This document shows positions 9,955 through 19,375 of a stretch of 64,000 nucleotides of DNA, in pieces. The notes under the pieces are model-generated. The model saw nothing but the letters and a program-made list of their open reading frames with translations, did not search any database and was not told the origin of the DNA. This DNA is from Bremia lactucae (lineage: Eukaryota > Oomycota > Peronosporomycetes > Peronosporales > Peronosporaceae), in contig NC_090614.1 in the NCBI RefSeq assembly GCF_004359215.1, forward strand, positions 4,265,497 through 4,329,496. The letters run 5' to 3'. The translations under genes and the position numbers were made by a program. Position 1 is the first letter of the stretch. Each line of letters begins with the position of its first letter.

Positions 9955-10601
9955 GGGAGTGTGGCCTGAGCAAAAATGCAGCCATTTCAAAACTCTCCCG
10001 TTGCCTGCACGCCCTCTCGCCCATCCGGGATGGGTACTTTACGATAAAAGTTCTTTCAAATGTTGCGATATTTCCTTTTGAAGTTTGTAGAAGACAGATG
10101 GAAGCAGGTTGACCTCGCAGCTGCATAAAGTGTATGGTGTCGCACTAATAACGGCTGAGAAATTTGGGGGCGGACTTGGTGAATCTCTTAACTTTTTTTG
10201 CCGACTTCTGTTCACAGAATAATGACGTATAGCTCGTCATTTGGACATTTCATGACCAATATTCGAGTCATTAGATTAATTAGTGGGTCCGTTACTTCAA
10301 CTTAAAAAGATCATTCCCGTGTAGGTTGCAGTACGTGTACTGGACATCATGACCCGTAGATATGGCGGCGTAACTTTTTGTTATCTACAGTTAAAACTGC
10401 GCCGATGGATAATTATGGCCAGTGCAAGCTTTCAATAGACTGTCAGCTTCTTGCCGTCTTCGGATTCACTCGCGCAGACTGGCGCTGGTCACGTGCCTAT
10501 TTTAGAGGTCATGTGAAGGCGCTCATATACAGTAAGTAGAGAAGAATGCTGGCGCAAATCACTGCGCTGAATCGAAGTCAGAAGCGATGGAGTGGGCTGT
10601 G
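9955..10601. other. Gene-free interval
   Basis: Upstream of paralogue 1 and downstream of the unknown spliced gene. I see no supported coding sequence; it includes GTCATTAGATTAATTAG-type AT-rich stretches. Confidence 0.4.
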
Positions 10602-11248
10602 CTACCTCCTCTTGCGTTTTGTAGACACTCGTATTTCTATTTGGTTAGCTACTTGCATTAAACTATTCGGTTGCACTGCTTCTTCGCCCCAAATTATCAA
10701 CAAAATTTCTGCTGCAGCTTGCTTCCATTTTCCACTTAAACAATTTCTGACCTTAATTGTGGCATCGAGTCGATAAGTAGTGGGGCCTACATACAAATCT
10801 TGTAAGCACAAATTAGAACATTTCTCCAAAAAATATGTGCTCAAGCAAAATTCTATGAAAAATAGTGCCGTTAACGTAGATTTGATTCCGTGTCGACCGT
10901 TATCTTCACTTCAATCTGCACATGATAATCACGGCACTGCAACGGGGCATCTTGAGTAGAGAGAAACTGCTTGCCCGGTTTAATTTGCAACCGCTGCAGC
11001 AAAGTTTTAAGTTTCAACCCACACTGGCTGTCAGAAAATTTGGATCCACTAATCGTTGCAAGTGGTCGGCAGCCGCCTAAATCATCATTATCGTGGGCGC
11101 TCTATTTACACTCTAGTACTCTTTAAAAAAGCTGCTGTTGCGTCGATAATAGCTCTGTCGTCAAGATCACACTGTATAGGGCCAGTGGTGTCGCCTGACT
11201 CTGTGCCGATGCTTCCAGTTCGAATGATGTCCGAGGCGCATCACCCAT
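10602..11248 (-). CDS. Hypothetical spliced gene, unknown function
   Basis: Three minus-strand segments read like protein and join in phase: 11200-11120, 11076-10876 and 10798-10602. Introns of 43 nt (GTACTA...TTTAG) and 77 nt (GTTAAC...ACAAG) separate them. A tiny first exon ATGG (11248-11245) with a 44-nt intron would complete a 160-residue protein, and the total length is divisible by three. The middle exon (SKFSDSQCGLKLKTLLQRLQ, then LQCRDYHVQIEVKITV) looks like an alpha/beta domain, and the last exon ends in a basic tail KRKRR. The pattern faintly recalls Mediator subunit 20, too weakly to name. A competing frame over 11248-11123 is also open. It lies between the two C2-like paralogues on the strand opposite paralogue 2. 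Confidence 0.35.
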
Positions 11249-11342
11249 TCAGTCCCCAAGAAGAAAAAATCAGATCGTCGCGCGCCGCCAGATTTGCATC
11301 GTTCTAGATTTACTCTCTGCCTCAAAATGTAAAACTAAACTT

Positions 11343-11360
11343 TCATTTCTCAATTTTTGG
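11343..11360 (+). promoter_or_regulatory. Oomycete-type initiator before paralogue 2
   Basis: TCATTTCTCAATTTTTGG is an almost perfect oomycete Inr with its flanking T-rich element, 26-43 nt before the ATG at 11386, implying a very short 5' leader. Confidence 0.75.
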
Positions 11361-11385
11361 AATTCCGCGCGCACAACTCATCAAC

Positions 11386-12339
11386 ATGCTGACGTCCGGG
11401 ACACTAACGATCAAGATCCAAAGCATTGAGGCCAAATTTGGCGAGGCCCATTTTAATGACAAGAATCTGGCCGTACGCATCGCCGTGGGAACGGCCGAGC
11501 ACACAACCAAGTTTCAGAAGCATAATGTGCGCATTGACGAGAGCGCGACGCTGCGGGTGCACGACGCGAAGGCGGACGCCACACTCACGATTGAATTGCT
11601 GCAAGAAAAGGGCAAAAAGCCCATTGTGAGTGCCCGCAAGAAGCTGGCCGCATTCCAGAGCCACCAGCCGCATCGACAACTGACGTTTACGTTTGGGGCC
11701 AAGCAGACGCCAAGTATGGCACAGCTTGTGTACAGCACCGACTGGCAGTCGAGCGAGACCAAATTGACTACATTCGAGACGCATCGTCCGTGGTTTATGC
11801 GGGTGGGGTACTATTATGACACCACGAAGAATGTCTACCGGTACACGACGAGTTTCCGCGTCGTGGCACCGTTTGCTCGCTTTGGCGAGAACACAGCGAA
11901 TACCGTGGTCGAAAAGGTCAGTGGGAAATCACTGCATGAGATTGACGAGGCGTGGGTGGGCCCTGGTATTAATGCTCTGGACGATAAGGTGGATGCCACG
12001 CTTACTTCCGTGGTCGAGACGCTGTATTCGGGCCAGCAGTACGCGCTACAGAAGAAAAACGAGGCTGTTGACGTCGCTTCTAACGTTGTTAAAAAGACGG
12101 GGGAGAAAGTCTCGGGTGCTGTAGGGGCTACCGTCGACACGGCTACGAATGTCAAGGACTATACGACGGAGAAGGTCGTCTTGGCTACCTCTACGGTTTA
12201 TGGCACTGTCGCTAGCGTGGCGGACTACACGAAGACGCAGGTGGTCCACGCGTCTTCGTCTACGTATGGCACGATCAAGGGCGTCACCGTCACAGCGCTC
12301 AGTTACGTTCCCGTGATTGGTCACAAGGTCGCGGTTTGA
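11386..12339 (+). CDS. C2-like plus amphipathic-repeat protein, paralogue 2
   Basis: An intronless 317-residue frame starting [17 protein letters not shown]. Residues 1-110 are C2-like ([40 protein letters not shown]). Next come [19 protein letters not shown] and [19 protein letters not shown]...LDDKVDATL. From about residue 190 on is a long amphipathic region of approximate 11-residue repeats ([20 protein letters not shown] and similar) ending [12 protein letters not shown]. The similarity to paralogue 1 covers the whole length. The paralogue at 8853-9899 has two introns exactly where this gene has none. A lipid-droplet or membrane-surface role is conceivable by analogy with perilipins; no catalytic motif is visible. 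Its 3' end converges on Trm82 with about 200 bp between. Confidence 0.8.
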   Translation: MLTSGTLTIKIQSIEAKFGEAHFNDKNLAVRIAVGTAEHTTKFQKHNVRIDESATLRVHDAKADATLTIELLQEKGKKPIVSARKKLAAFQSHQPHRQLTFTFGAKQTPSMAQLVYSTDWQSSETKLTTFETHRPWFMRVGYYYDTTKNVYRYTTSFRVVAPFARFGENTANTVVEKVSGKSLHEIDEAWVGPGINALDDKVDATLTSVVETLYSGQQYALQKKNEAVDVASNVVKKTGEKVSGAVGATVDTATNVKDYTTEKVVLATSTVYGTVASVADYTKTQVVHASSSTYGTIKGVTVTALSYVPVIGHKVAV

Positions 12340-12537
12340 CTGTATTGCTATTTTTGTATATAATCGAAAAAAGGTGAGAACAAAGTTATAAACATTTTTC
12401 ATTCTTGAATTTGTTATTCCTATTTTCTGAGTTGCTACGAGGAATAAATTGAACGAACCGCTTATGAATTACAGAAGGAAATCTATTATTTTTATGGATT
12501 AATTAAAATATGAGAGATTGTTTACAAGACTGGACTT

Positions 12538-13895
12538 TTACTTGGACATGTATTTCTCATTTGCACCCAAGATCTTCTTGTTCCACTCGCCAATCCGAGC
12601 CTTTTTCTTTTTCAGACCATCTTCGAGCGCATCTAACGCCTTGTCTTCGTCATAAACTACGAGACCTACAGTCGCAGCACAGTTAGTAAAGCTAACATCT
12701 ATACGCTAACAGAATACGCACCTATATTTGAAGCGACATTCCGAAATTCATCAAACGCCGTGGGCGCAACGTGAACGGGCGACAACTTACAATTCTTGTC
12801 ACTTGCCGAAATCGTGAATAGCTGCAAAAAGGGATTTTTCTTATACGACACAGCAAGCATCTCGTTTTCTGTGAATAGCAACTCGCAAGGCTCGCCCGCA
12901 AGCAGCGTCTTTACGTCTTCGCTAGAGATCTCTAGCTCCGATAAAGTAGAAACTTCGTTTGCAACAACGATACTGAAAAGCCGTAAAAATTCGTTATTCA
13001 CAAGCACTGCAACAATATTTGTCTTCGGACAAATTGCAAGTGACACATTAATTAGACTCTTCGCAGCCAAGCGGCCAGTGTTGTCGTTATCAGCATTGAT
13101 ATCCAGCGGGTCTAGCGATACCTCAACATTAGAGAGCAGTACTTCCGATGCAAGCAACGTGCCTGTGCTCATTTGCCACAGTTTTAACGTGTTGTCCATG
13201 GACGTCGACACCACCAGCGCTGGTGTCACTATACTACATGCGATTTTAGTGACACTCGCTGCGTGTCCCAAGCAATAGCTTTCGATAATCGCAGCATTGG
13301 GAAACCTGGACACGCGAAGCTTTTCATCACGATCCGCTGTCAGCAGCAGCGACGAGTGATAATTTACAGCGATGTCGGTGATCATGGATGTGGTGTGGCC
13401 CAGCAATGTCTTTAAATCGCGGCTAATATCGGGAAACGGCATGGCCACGGCCTCGCCGGTCTTTTGACCTACAATGATGACGTACTTGATCTCTTTATTC
13501 GAAAGCTTTACATGTCCAACTGTCATGCACGTAGCACTACGAGGCACTGAGCGGGACGCCTTAAGCACCAAACTTTTCGTCTCTAGATTCAATTCGTAGT
13601 GCACTAGTCGTCGCTCATCCACAATTAAAAGAAGTGCCAAGATTGCAGATCCTTGCGGACAGAATAGCTCAGCAGCTGTGATACGATTAGCAGGTGGTTT
13701 TCGCTCTGTAGCTTTCGTCTTAACGTCGTCATCATCTTCAGCAGCTTTGGCTTCGCCATCCTTCTCTTGCAAGACCTCAGATTGCAATAGCGTTTGGGTA
13801 GCCAAGTCGGAAGATGGCAACACAAATACTGTCGAGTTTCGAATTGTCACTACCACACCCTTTGCAGTTAATACAAATACACCTATCGCCACCAT
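12538..13895 (-). CDS. TRM82: tRNA (guanine-N7)-methyltransferase non-catalytic subunit (Trm82/WDR4)
   Basis: Two exons, 13895-12722 and 12665-12538, split by a 56-nt phase-1 intron (GTGCGT...TGTAG), giving 433 residues. It is a WD40-repeat protein. The diagnostic block GHTTSMITDI...LTADRDEKLRVSRFP, followed by GHAASVTKI and a DNTLKLW repeat, is that of Trm82/WDR4, the scaffold of the Trm8-Trm82 enzyme that makes m7G46 in tRNA. An acidic/basic linker (EDDDDVKTKATERK) follows the first blades. The C-terminal exon is a charged helix (DGLKKKKARIGEWNKKIL). The frame is open to 13928 but only with a GTG; the first ATG is at 13895, which I take as the start. It is divergent from the AspRS gene. Confidence 0.88.
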
Positions 13896-14022
13896 CGCGA
13901 AAATGGCTGGTTTAAGCAATGCTGCCACATGGCTACATTAAGTGCACATTATGTATCGTTGTTTTTCATGGTAGGAGGTCATAATGACATTCCCTCGGCT
14001 CTAATCATTGCTTAGTGTGTGT
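13896..14022. promoter_or_regulatory. Shared divergent promoter of Trm82 and AspRS
   Basis: Only 127 bp separate the two head-to-head start codons, so both promoters and leaders must lie here. I see no clear initiator consensus. Confidence 0.45.
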
Positions 14023-15981
14023 ATGCTGTCGTCTAGGCTACGCTATGCAGCCTCAACGCGCGCAGTATGTATCGCTCGATCGCTAAGCTCTTTCCGCACC
14101 CACTCTTGTGGCGAGCTTCGTCATGACTCGCACGAAGGCCAATGCGTGACGCTGAGCGGTTGGGTGGATGCCATTCGTCCGTTTGGTCCCATTTCGTTCC
14201 TTTCGTTGCGAGACCGCTACGGTGTCACACAACTTGTGCTGGAGAAAGACTTTTTAAAAACAGCAAATGAAGTCGTAAAAAACCTTCGACCCGAATCCGT
14301 CATCCAGGCTTCAGGCGTTGTTCGGACTCGTCCACCCAACATGCGCAATGATAAGATGGCTACGGGCAGCATCGAAGTCGTAGTAGACAGTATTATCGAA
14401 CTTAATACGTGCACAAACTTGCCGCTTCAAGTTGCCATGGGTTCAGAAGTAGCAAATGAAGACACGCGGTTGCGCTATCGGTACCTTGACCTCCGTCGCT
14501 CTGCGCTGCAGCATAACCTCGCCGTACGATCCCAAGTCTCATTAGCTGCTCGAGCGCTGCTCTGTTCGGAAGGTTTTCTCGAAATTGAGACGCCTACGCT
14601 TTTCAAAAGCACTCCTGAAGGTGCGCGAGAGTTCTTAGTACCCACGCGCACGGCAGGGCAATTCTACGCTTTGACGCAAAGTCCACAGCAGTACAAGCAA
14701 CTGTTAATGGTAGGAGGATTAGACAAGTATTTTCAGTTTGCAAGATGCTACCGTGACGAAGGTGGCCGTGCCGATCGGCAGCCAGAATTCACGCAAGTTG
14801 ATATCGAGCTCTCTTTTGTGACGCAAAACGATGTCATGGCACTAGTCGAGCGTTTGATTCAAAAGGTGTGGAAAGCTGCGGGCAAAGAACTTCCCGACAG
14901 TCCGTTTCAACGCATGCCTTTTAAGGAAGTAATGCATCGCTATGGTGTTGACAAACCGGATACTCGGTACAAAATGGAGCTACAAGACGTGGACTCGTTG
15001 CTTCAGAACTGCGAGTTTCCACCATTTCAAACGGCCCTTGTTCATGCAAATGAAAAGCCTTTTCGTCCATGCCGTGTAGTTCGTGCGATTAATGCCAAGT
15101 CGCTGGCGTGTGGGGGGTTTTCACGCAAAGACATGGAAGAACTGCGTCAAATGGCGCAATCTCTCTCCAAGACAACCAGCGTGTTTGTAGTCACGATTGA
15201 AGCGGACAAACATTGGAAATCGTCACTTGCCTCGAAATTATCAAAGGTGGAAATTGAATTACTTAATACGCGTTTAAAAGCAGAAAAGGATGATGTATTG
15301 ATCTTTGCAACGGGTTCGTACCACCATGTTAATGAAGTGCTAGGGCGCTTACGAATTTATGCGGCTCAATTGCTCTATGCAAAGGGTTTTCTACAAAAAG
15401 AACTCGATCCATTCAATTTTCATCATCTCTGGGTGGTAGATTTCCCACTATTTGAAAGCAATGACGACAATAGCGATGGAATGTCACTATCGGCCACGCA
15501 TCATCCATTTACTGCGCCAAATTCGGATGATATTGTCACTTTGAAAGAGATTTTAGCTTCTGCAGACAGCGATAACAAGAGGTTACTGAAAGACCCTGTC
15601 ATTGTACAGAAGCTGCTGAAGATGACTGCTCAGCACTATGATATTGTCTGTAATGGCTGGGAACTCGGTGGAGGCTCTATTCGTATTCATCAGGCCAAAC
15701 TGCAACAAGCTGTATTCAAACACGTGCTGGAACTGTCGTCGATACAGCAAAAAAGCTTTCAGCACTTGCTGGATGCTTTAAGTCATGGGGCTCCTCCCCA
15801 CGGTGGAATCGCGTTGGGCGTAGACCGCCTTGTCGCGATTCTTTGTGGTGAACGGAGTATTCGGGACGTCATTGCGTTCCCGAAATCGTCGACGGGTAAT
15901 GAACTAATGACGAATGCACCCGGGCCTGTGCATCCGGAACTTCTTCAAGAGTACCACATTCACGTCCAAGAAAAGGAGTAG
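14023..15981 (+). CDS. DARS2: Aspartyl-tRNA synthetase, bacterial/mitochondrial type
   Basis: A 652-residue single exon. The N-terminus (MLSSRLRYAASTRAVCIARS) is basic and lacks acidic residues, as in a mitochondrial presequence. It is followed by the OB-fold anticodon-binding domain (LSGWVDAIRPFGPISFLSLRDRYG). Class II motif 2 is FARCYRDEGG (about residue 240), with QSPQQYKQLLMVGG before it and the acceptor-pairing GRADRQPEFTQVDIE after. The bacterial-type GAD insertion lies around residues 300-440, and motif 3 is GIALGVDRLVAIL (about 594). This bacterial architecture marks the organellar enzyme that charges tRNA-Asp with aspartate. The frame extends upstream to a TTG at 14008, but the ATG at 14023 is the natural start. 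The gene is convergent with the EMAPII-like gene. Confidence 0.95.
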   Translation: MLSSRLRYAASTRAVCIARSLSSFRTHSCGELRHDSHEGQCVTLSGWVDAIRPFGPISFLSLRDRYGVTQLVLEKDFLKTANEVVKNLRPESVIQASGVVRTRPPNMRNDKMATGSIEVVVDSIIELNTCTNLPLQVAMGSEVANEDTRLRYRYLDLRRSALQHNLAVRSQVSLAARALLCSEGFLEIETPTLFKSTPEGAREFLVPTRTAGQFYALTQSPQQYKQLLMVGGLDKYFQFARCYRDEGGRADRQPEFTQVDIELSFVTQNDVMALVERLIQKVWKAAGKELPDSPFQRMPFKEVMHRYGVDKPDTRYKMELQDVDSLLQNCEFPPFQTALVHANEKPFRPCRVVRAINAKSLACGGFSRKDMEELRQMAQSLSKTTSVFVVTIEADKHWKSSLASKLSKVEIELLNTRLKAEKDDVLIFATGSYHHVNEVLGRLRIYAAQLLYAKGFLQKELDPFNFHHLWVVDFPLFESNDDNSDGMSLSATHHPFTAPNSDDIVTLKEILASADSDNKRLLKDPVIVQKLLKMTAQHYDIVCNGWELGGGSIRIHQAKLQQAVFKHVLELSSIQQKSFQHLLDALSHGAPPHGGIALGVDRLVAILCGERSIRDVIAFPKSSTGNELMTNAPGPVHPELLQEYHIHVQEKE

Positions 15982-16285
15982 ATTTACAAGGTAGATTGTA
16001 ATACACGAGATAACTATTTAAAAATCGCTTAAATTTTGCTCTTTTAACATAATAAAAGAGCTGTATGTATTGGCTCTTAGATATCTGATCATCAATGTGG
16101 TCATTTTAAGCAACATTAATTCGTTATTTTGTCAAATGCTGCAATCAATATTCACGCTTAAATAAGCTCAATAAAACGATGCTACTTTTATTTCGACTTA
16201 TAGTAGCAAGCTGCAAGACACTTCTACCCGTTTTCAGACTTATGTCGTAGCATGTGGCATTTTTTTTTTTTTCCTCAAGAAGGAC
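15982..16285. other. Convergent 3' spacer
   Basis: AT-rich spacer between the AspRS stop and the stop of the tRNA-binding protein; it should carry both polyadenylation regions. No ORF. Confidence 0.5.
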
Positions 16286-16923
16286 TCACTTCGTTACATT
16301 CGCTTTCGTTAGCGACTCGACACGAACCGGGCCCGCCCTCGAGCGCACTAGGTATCGATTTAAATACATGACTTCGCACTTGTTATTCGTCGTAATTTCT
16401 TTGCACAGTGTCTCCCATACTTTGTTCTTCTTCATTTGAATGGCAGTCACGGGATCATGCACGTCTTCGCCACTGGCATACACACGTTCACCAATTTCGG
16501 CCTTGGGACACGGTTCCAGCAGCTCAATTTTGCCCTTATCATTCGAAACTATCAAGATAGCGCCCGTGGAACCCATGCGCGCCACCTTAACCATCTTCAG
16601 ATTGCAAAGCACTACAACTTTGCGACCAATTAGCTCTTCCTCGGCAAGAAATGGCCGGTGTTCCATGGCCATCTCGAGCTCTTTGCCCTTGCCAATGTCA
16701 ACCTTTTCAATGTAGTGGCGTTCAGAATGAGGATGCGGTGTCACGTCAGTGATCTTGCCCACTCGCAAGTCCAACTGGGAGAAAACGATTGGAGAGCTGT
16801 AAACGTCCGACTTGACTATGGTGCCTGCGATACTTTAAAAGGCGTGAAATTGCAAATTGAAAAATGAAAACAAAGACAACCACTTCAACTACGTTCCCAG
16901 AGCTTTCCACCAATCGGAGCCAT
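16286..16923 (-). CDS. EMAPII/Arc1p-type tRNA-binding domain protein
   Basis: Two exons, 16923-16893 and 16824-16286, with a 68-nt phase-1 intron (GTAGTT...CGCAG), 189 residues in total. Almost the whole protein is a tRNA-binding OB-fold as in AIMP1/EMAPII, Arc1p and the C-terminus of some MetRS and TyrRS enzymes. The block LDLRVGKITDVTPHPHSERHY is followed by GRKVVVLCNLKMVKVARMGS, LEPCPKAEIGERV and a C-terminal KKNKVWETL helix. Such proteins present tRNA to synthetase complexes in the cytosol. Neighbouring tRNA-related genes (Trm82, AspRS) fit. The short first exon (MAPIGGKLWE) is inferred from phase; the OB-fold itself is secure. Confidence 0.8.
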
Positions 16924-16960
16924 TTTAAGTTGATGTTTCATACTACAGGATGATGATAAC

Positions 16961-17251
16961 ATGGCTTCATACTATGAGGCGTCAAAATCTTTGACCAAAT
17001 ATTTGGCCTTTGAAATGCACGTCGAAAGAAAAACTTTGGCTTTGCTGAGCTTTGCAGTCTATACATGCGTGTGTTTTTTCTGGTGTTTCAATTCGGAACA
17101 GCGCTTGTCTCGCTATTGCGAGTCTACACGCAACAAAAATGATTCAGTGAGATCGAGCAAGCACAGCATTCAGTCGAGTGTACTCGTCGCTGCTACGGAC
17201 TCGTGGGAGAACATGCGCCATTTCTTTATAACGGTCGTCGCTAGTACCTAA
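16961..17251 (+). CDS. Small hypothetical membrane protein
   Basis: A 96-residue ATG frame with one hydrophobic segment (about residues 26-44, LALLSFAVYTCVCFFWCF) followed by a basic, Ser-rich stretch. It begins 37 bp from the start of the divergent tRNA-binding protein gene. I do not recognise it, and a chance ORF is possible. Confidence 0.3.
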   Translation: MASYYEASKSLTKYLAFEMHVERKTLALLSFAVYTCVCFFWCFNSEQRLSRYCESTRNKNDSVRSSKHSIQSSVLVAATDSWENMRHFFITVVAST

Positions 17252-17531
17252 AGGTTCGTTCTACGTCGTAATCGGATCTGAATTATTATTGAATTATTGC
17301 AATATTGCGCCTGGCCTGGTCGCAATCGATATGATTAGACGGTTGGTTTCATGCAGCGTTTGATCTAGTGATAGCCGAATGATCACTTGTCCAGGAAGGC
17401 ATCACCTCAGCTGTAAGGGGAACGTTGACTAGTCTATTTTTAAAATATCCATCATTTAAGTTGCAAATCAAACTGATCCTTTAAAGTTGCTCAGCAGTTG
17501 CTGTACGCTAGCGTCGCAACCATCCCTAGAA

Positions 17532-19301
17532 ATGCTGTCCCGTTGGCTTCCTGCTGCCCCGCGTACCCTCCGGAATTCCCAATTGTCCGCTTTTTCTCTA
17601 AGAGCAGTGCAGCACCCGTACAATGCCTTGCGTCAATATTCGTCTCCATCCAACGCTGGTGGTGGTGTTCCTGGCGACTTTGTGTGCCATCTCCGAGACG
17701 TTGGCGTGACCATTCCAGGTGGCAAGCGTCTTTTCGAGCACGTGAGCCTTGGCTTCTTGCGTGGCGCCAAGATTGGTCTATTAGGACCAAATGGAAGTGG
17801 CAAGTCTACGCTTCTTAAGGTCATTGCTGGTGTGCGGCAGGACTTTGATGGCGAGCGTTGGATCAAAGACGGGCTGAAAGTAGGTTATTTGCCACAAGAG
17901 CCACACCTGGATCCACACAAGAACGTGTACGAAAACATCATGGATGGCATGAAAGAGAGTGAGATGTTATTAAGTCAATTTGACCAAGTTTCAATGGCCA
18001 TGGGCGAGCCCGAGGCGGATTTCGATGCCCTTTTAGAAGAACAATCGCAGCTCCAAGATCGGATTGAGCAATTCAATTGCTGGGATTCAAGTCATGAAGT
18101 TGCCAAAGCCATGGCCGCGTTGCGAGTCCCTGCAGCTGAAGCAAACGTCGAAGTATTGTCCGGTGGCGAACGACGTCGCGTAGCACTCTGTCGTTTACTC
18201 CTTGAAAAGCCCGACTTGCTCTTACTCGATGAGCCCACGAATCACTTGGACGCCGAGTCGGTGCATTGGCTCGAGGATTATCTGCAAAAGTATCGCGGTA
18301 CAGTGCTGTCAATCACCCACGATCGGTATTTCCTCGACAACGTTGCCGGGTGGGTCTTGGAGCTCGATCGAGGCGAAACGTATGCGTACGAAGGCAATTA
18401 CAGGCAATGGCTCACGCAACGTCGCAATCGATTTAATATGCAGCGCAAGAGCGATTCGATTCGGGCCAAGCAAATTGCTTCCGAGATTGCGTGGTCACGA
18501 GACCATCAAGGGAGTAAGAAAGCAACGAAAGCACGCGTTCGGAAGCTCCAAGAGATGGAATCCAGTGGCTCTCAAGCGTCGTTGCGTGTCGAAGAAGGAC
18601 AGATTGTAGTCCCGTCGGGCAGTCGTTTAGGCAACAAAGTAATTCAAGTGCACAATTTGCGCAAACAGCTCGACAATGGACGTGTGTTGTTTAAGAAGCT
18701 CTCGTTTGAGATCCCGCGGCATGCGATTGTGGGGATTGTGGGTGGAAATGGGATGGGAAAGAGTACACTTTTGAATATTATTGCTGGAATCGAGGCACCG
18801 GATGAAGGAAGCGTGGAGCTCGGCAAGTCGGTGAGTCTTGGCTTTGTGAGTCAAAGCCGCGAGGAATTGAGGTGCCGTCGAACCGTGTATGAAGAGATTT
18901 CCGGCGACAATGAATTTGTCGAAATTGGCGGAGATCGAATTAATACGCGTGCGTACATTGCGAGTTTTAATCTCCGAGGACCCATGCAAGAGAAACAAGT
19001 AAGTCGTCTTAGTGGCGGGGAACGCAATCGCGTGCACTTGGCCAAGATGCTGCTCGGTGGCCACAATGTCGTGATGCTCGATGAACCAACGAATGATTTG
19101 GACGTGGACACTTTGCGTTCGCTTGAAAACGCACTCACGACGTTCGATGGCGTGTCGCTCGTGATTTCCCACGACCGGTGGTTCCTCGATCGCATATGCT
19201 CGCACATTATTGCGTTTGAGGGGAATGGCCAAGTGGGGTTTTATGACGCGAATTACACCGAATACGAACGGCAGCGAAAACAACAATTTGCTTCCGATTA
19301 A
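17532..19301 (+). CDS. ABCF ATPase, EttA-like, probably organellar
   Basis: A 589-residue single exon with two ABC cassettes and no membrane spans. Cassette 1 has Walker A GPNGSGKST (about residue 85), signature LSGGERRRVAL and LLLLDEPTNHLD. Cassette 2 has GGNGMGKST, LSGGERNRVHLAK and VVMLDEPTNDLD. The insert after the first Walker A carries a W.....A.AALRVP pattern and the linker has the R.NRF / KKATKAR.RKLQ layout, as in bacterial EttA, which gates the ribosomal E/P site during early elongation. About 40 N-terminal residues (MLSRWLPAAPRTLRNSQLSA) look like a mitochondrial presequence, so a role on mitochondrial ribosomes is likely (inference). The frame is open to a TTG at 17487; ATG 17532 is the start used here. 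Confidence 0.9.
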   Translation: MLSRWLPAAPRTLRNSQLSAFSLRAVQHPYNALRQYSSPSNAGGGVPGDFVCHLRDVGVTIPGGKRLFEHVSLGFLRGAKIGLLGPNGSGKSTLLKVIAGVRQDFDGERWIKDGLKVGYLPQEPHLDPHKNVYENIMDGMKESEMLLSQFDQVSMAMGEPEADFDALLEEQSQLQDRIEQFNCWDSSHEVAKAMAALRVPAAEANVEVLSGGERRRVALCRLLLEKPDLLLLDEPTNHLDAESVHWLEDYLQKYRGTVLSITHDRYFLDNVAGWVLELDRGETYAYEGNYRQWLTQRRNRFNMQRKSDSIRAKQIASEIAWSRDHQGSKKATKARVRKLQEMESSGSQASLRVEEGQIVVPSGSRLGNKVIQVHNLRKQLDNGRVLFKKLSFEIPRHAIVGIVGGNGMGKSTLLNIIAGIEAPDEGSVELGKSVSLGFVSQSREELRCRRTVYEEISGDNEFVEIGGDRINTRAYIASFNLRGPMQEKQVSRLSGGERNRVHLAKMLLGGHNVVMLDEPTNDLDVDTLRSLENALTTFDGVSLVISHDRWFLDRICSHIIAFEGNGQVGFYDANYTEYERQRKQQFASD

Positions 19302-19375
19302 CTAAAAAAGTGACGTTTTACAAAAGGTTTTAGCAACGGTTCGTTTTGCGTACTTAAACGCGAACAATGCTTTTT

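Noticed and set aside
10602..11248. Naming the unknown spliced gene as Mediator subunit 20
   Set aside because: The resemblance is a loose pattern without a diagnostic motif.
17487..17531. N-terminal extension of the ABCF protein from a TTG codon
   Set aside because: Nuclear genes start at ATG; ATG 17532 gives a sensible presequence. The same reasoning moved the starts of AspRS, Trm82, the dehydrogenase, the TMEM41-like gene and the second TCAIM-like gene.
18627..19286. 219-codon minus-strand ORF inside the ABCF gene
   Set aside because: Shadow of a strongly conserved coding sequence on the other strand.
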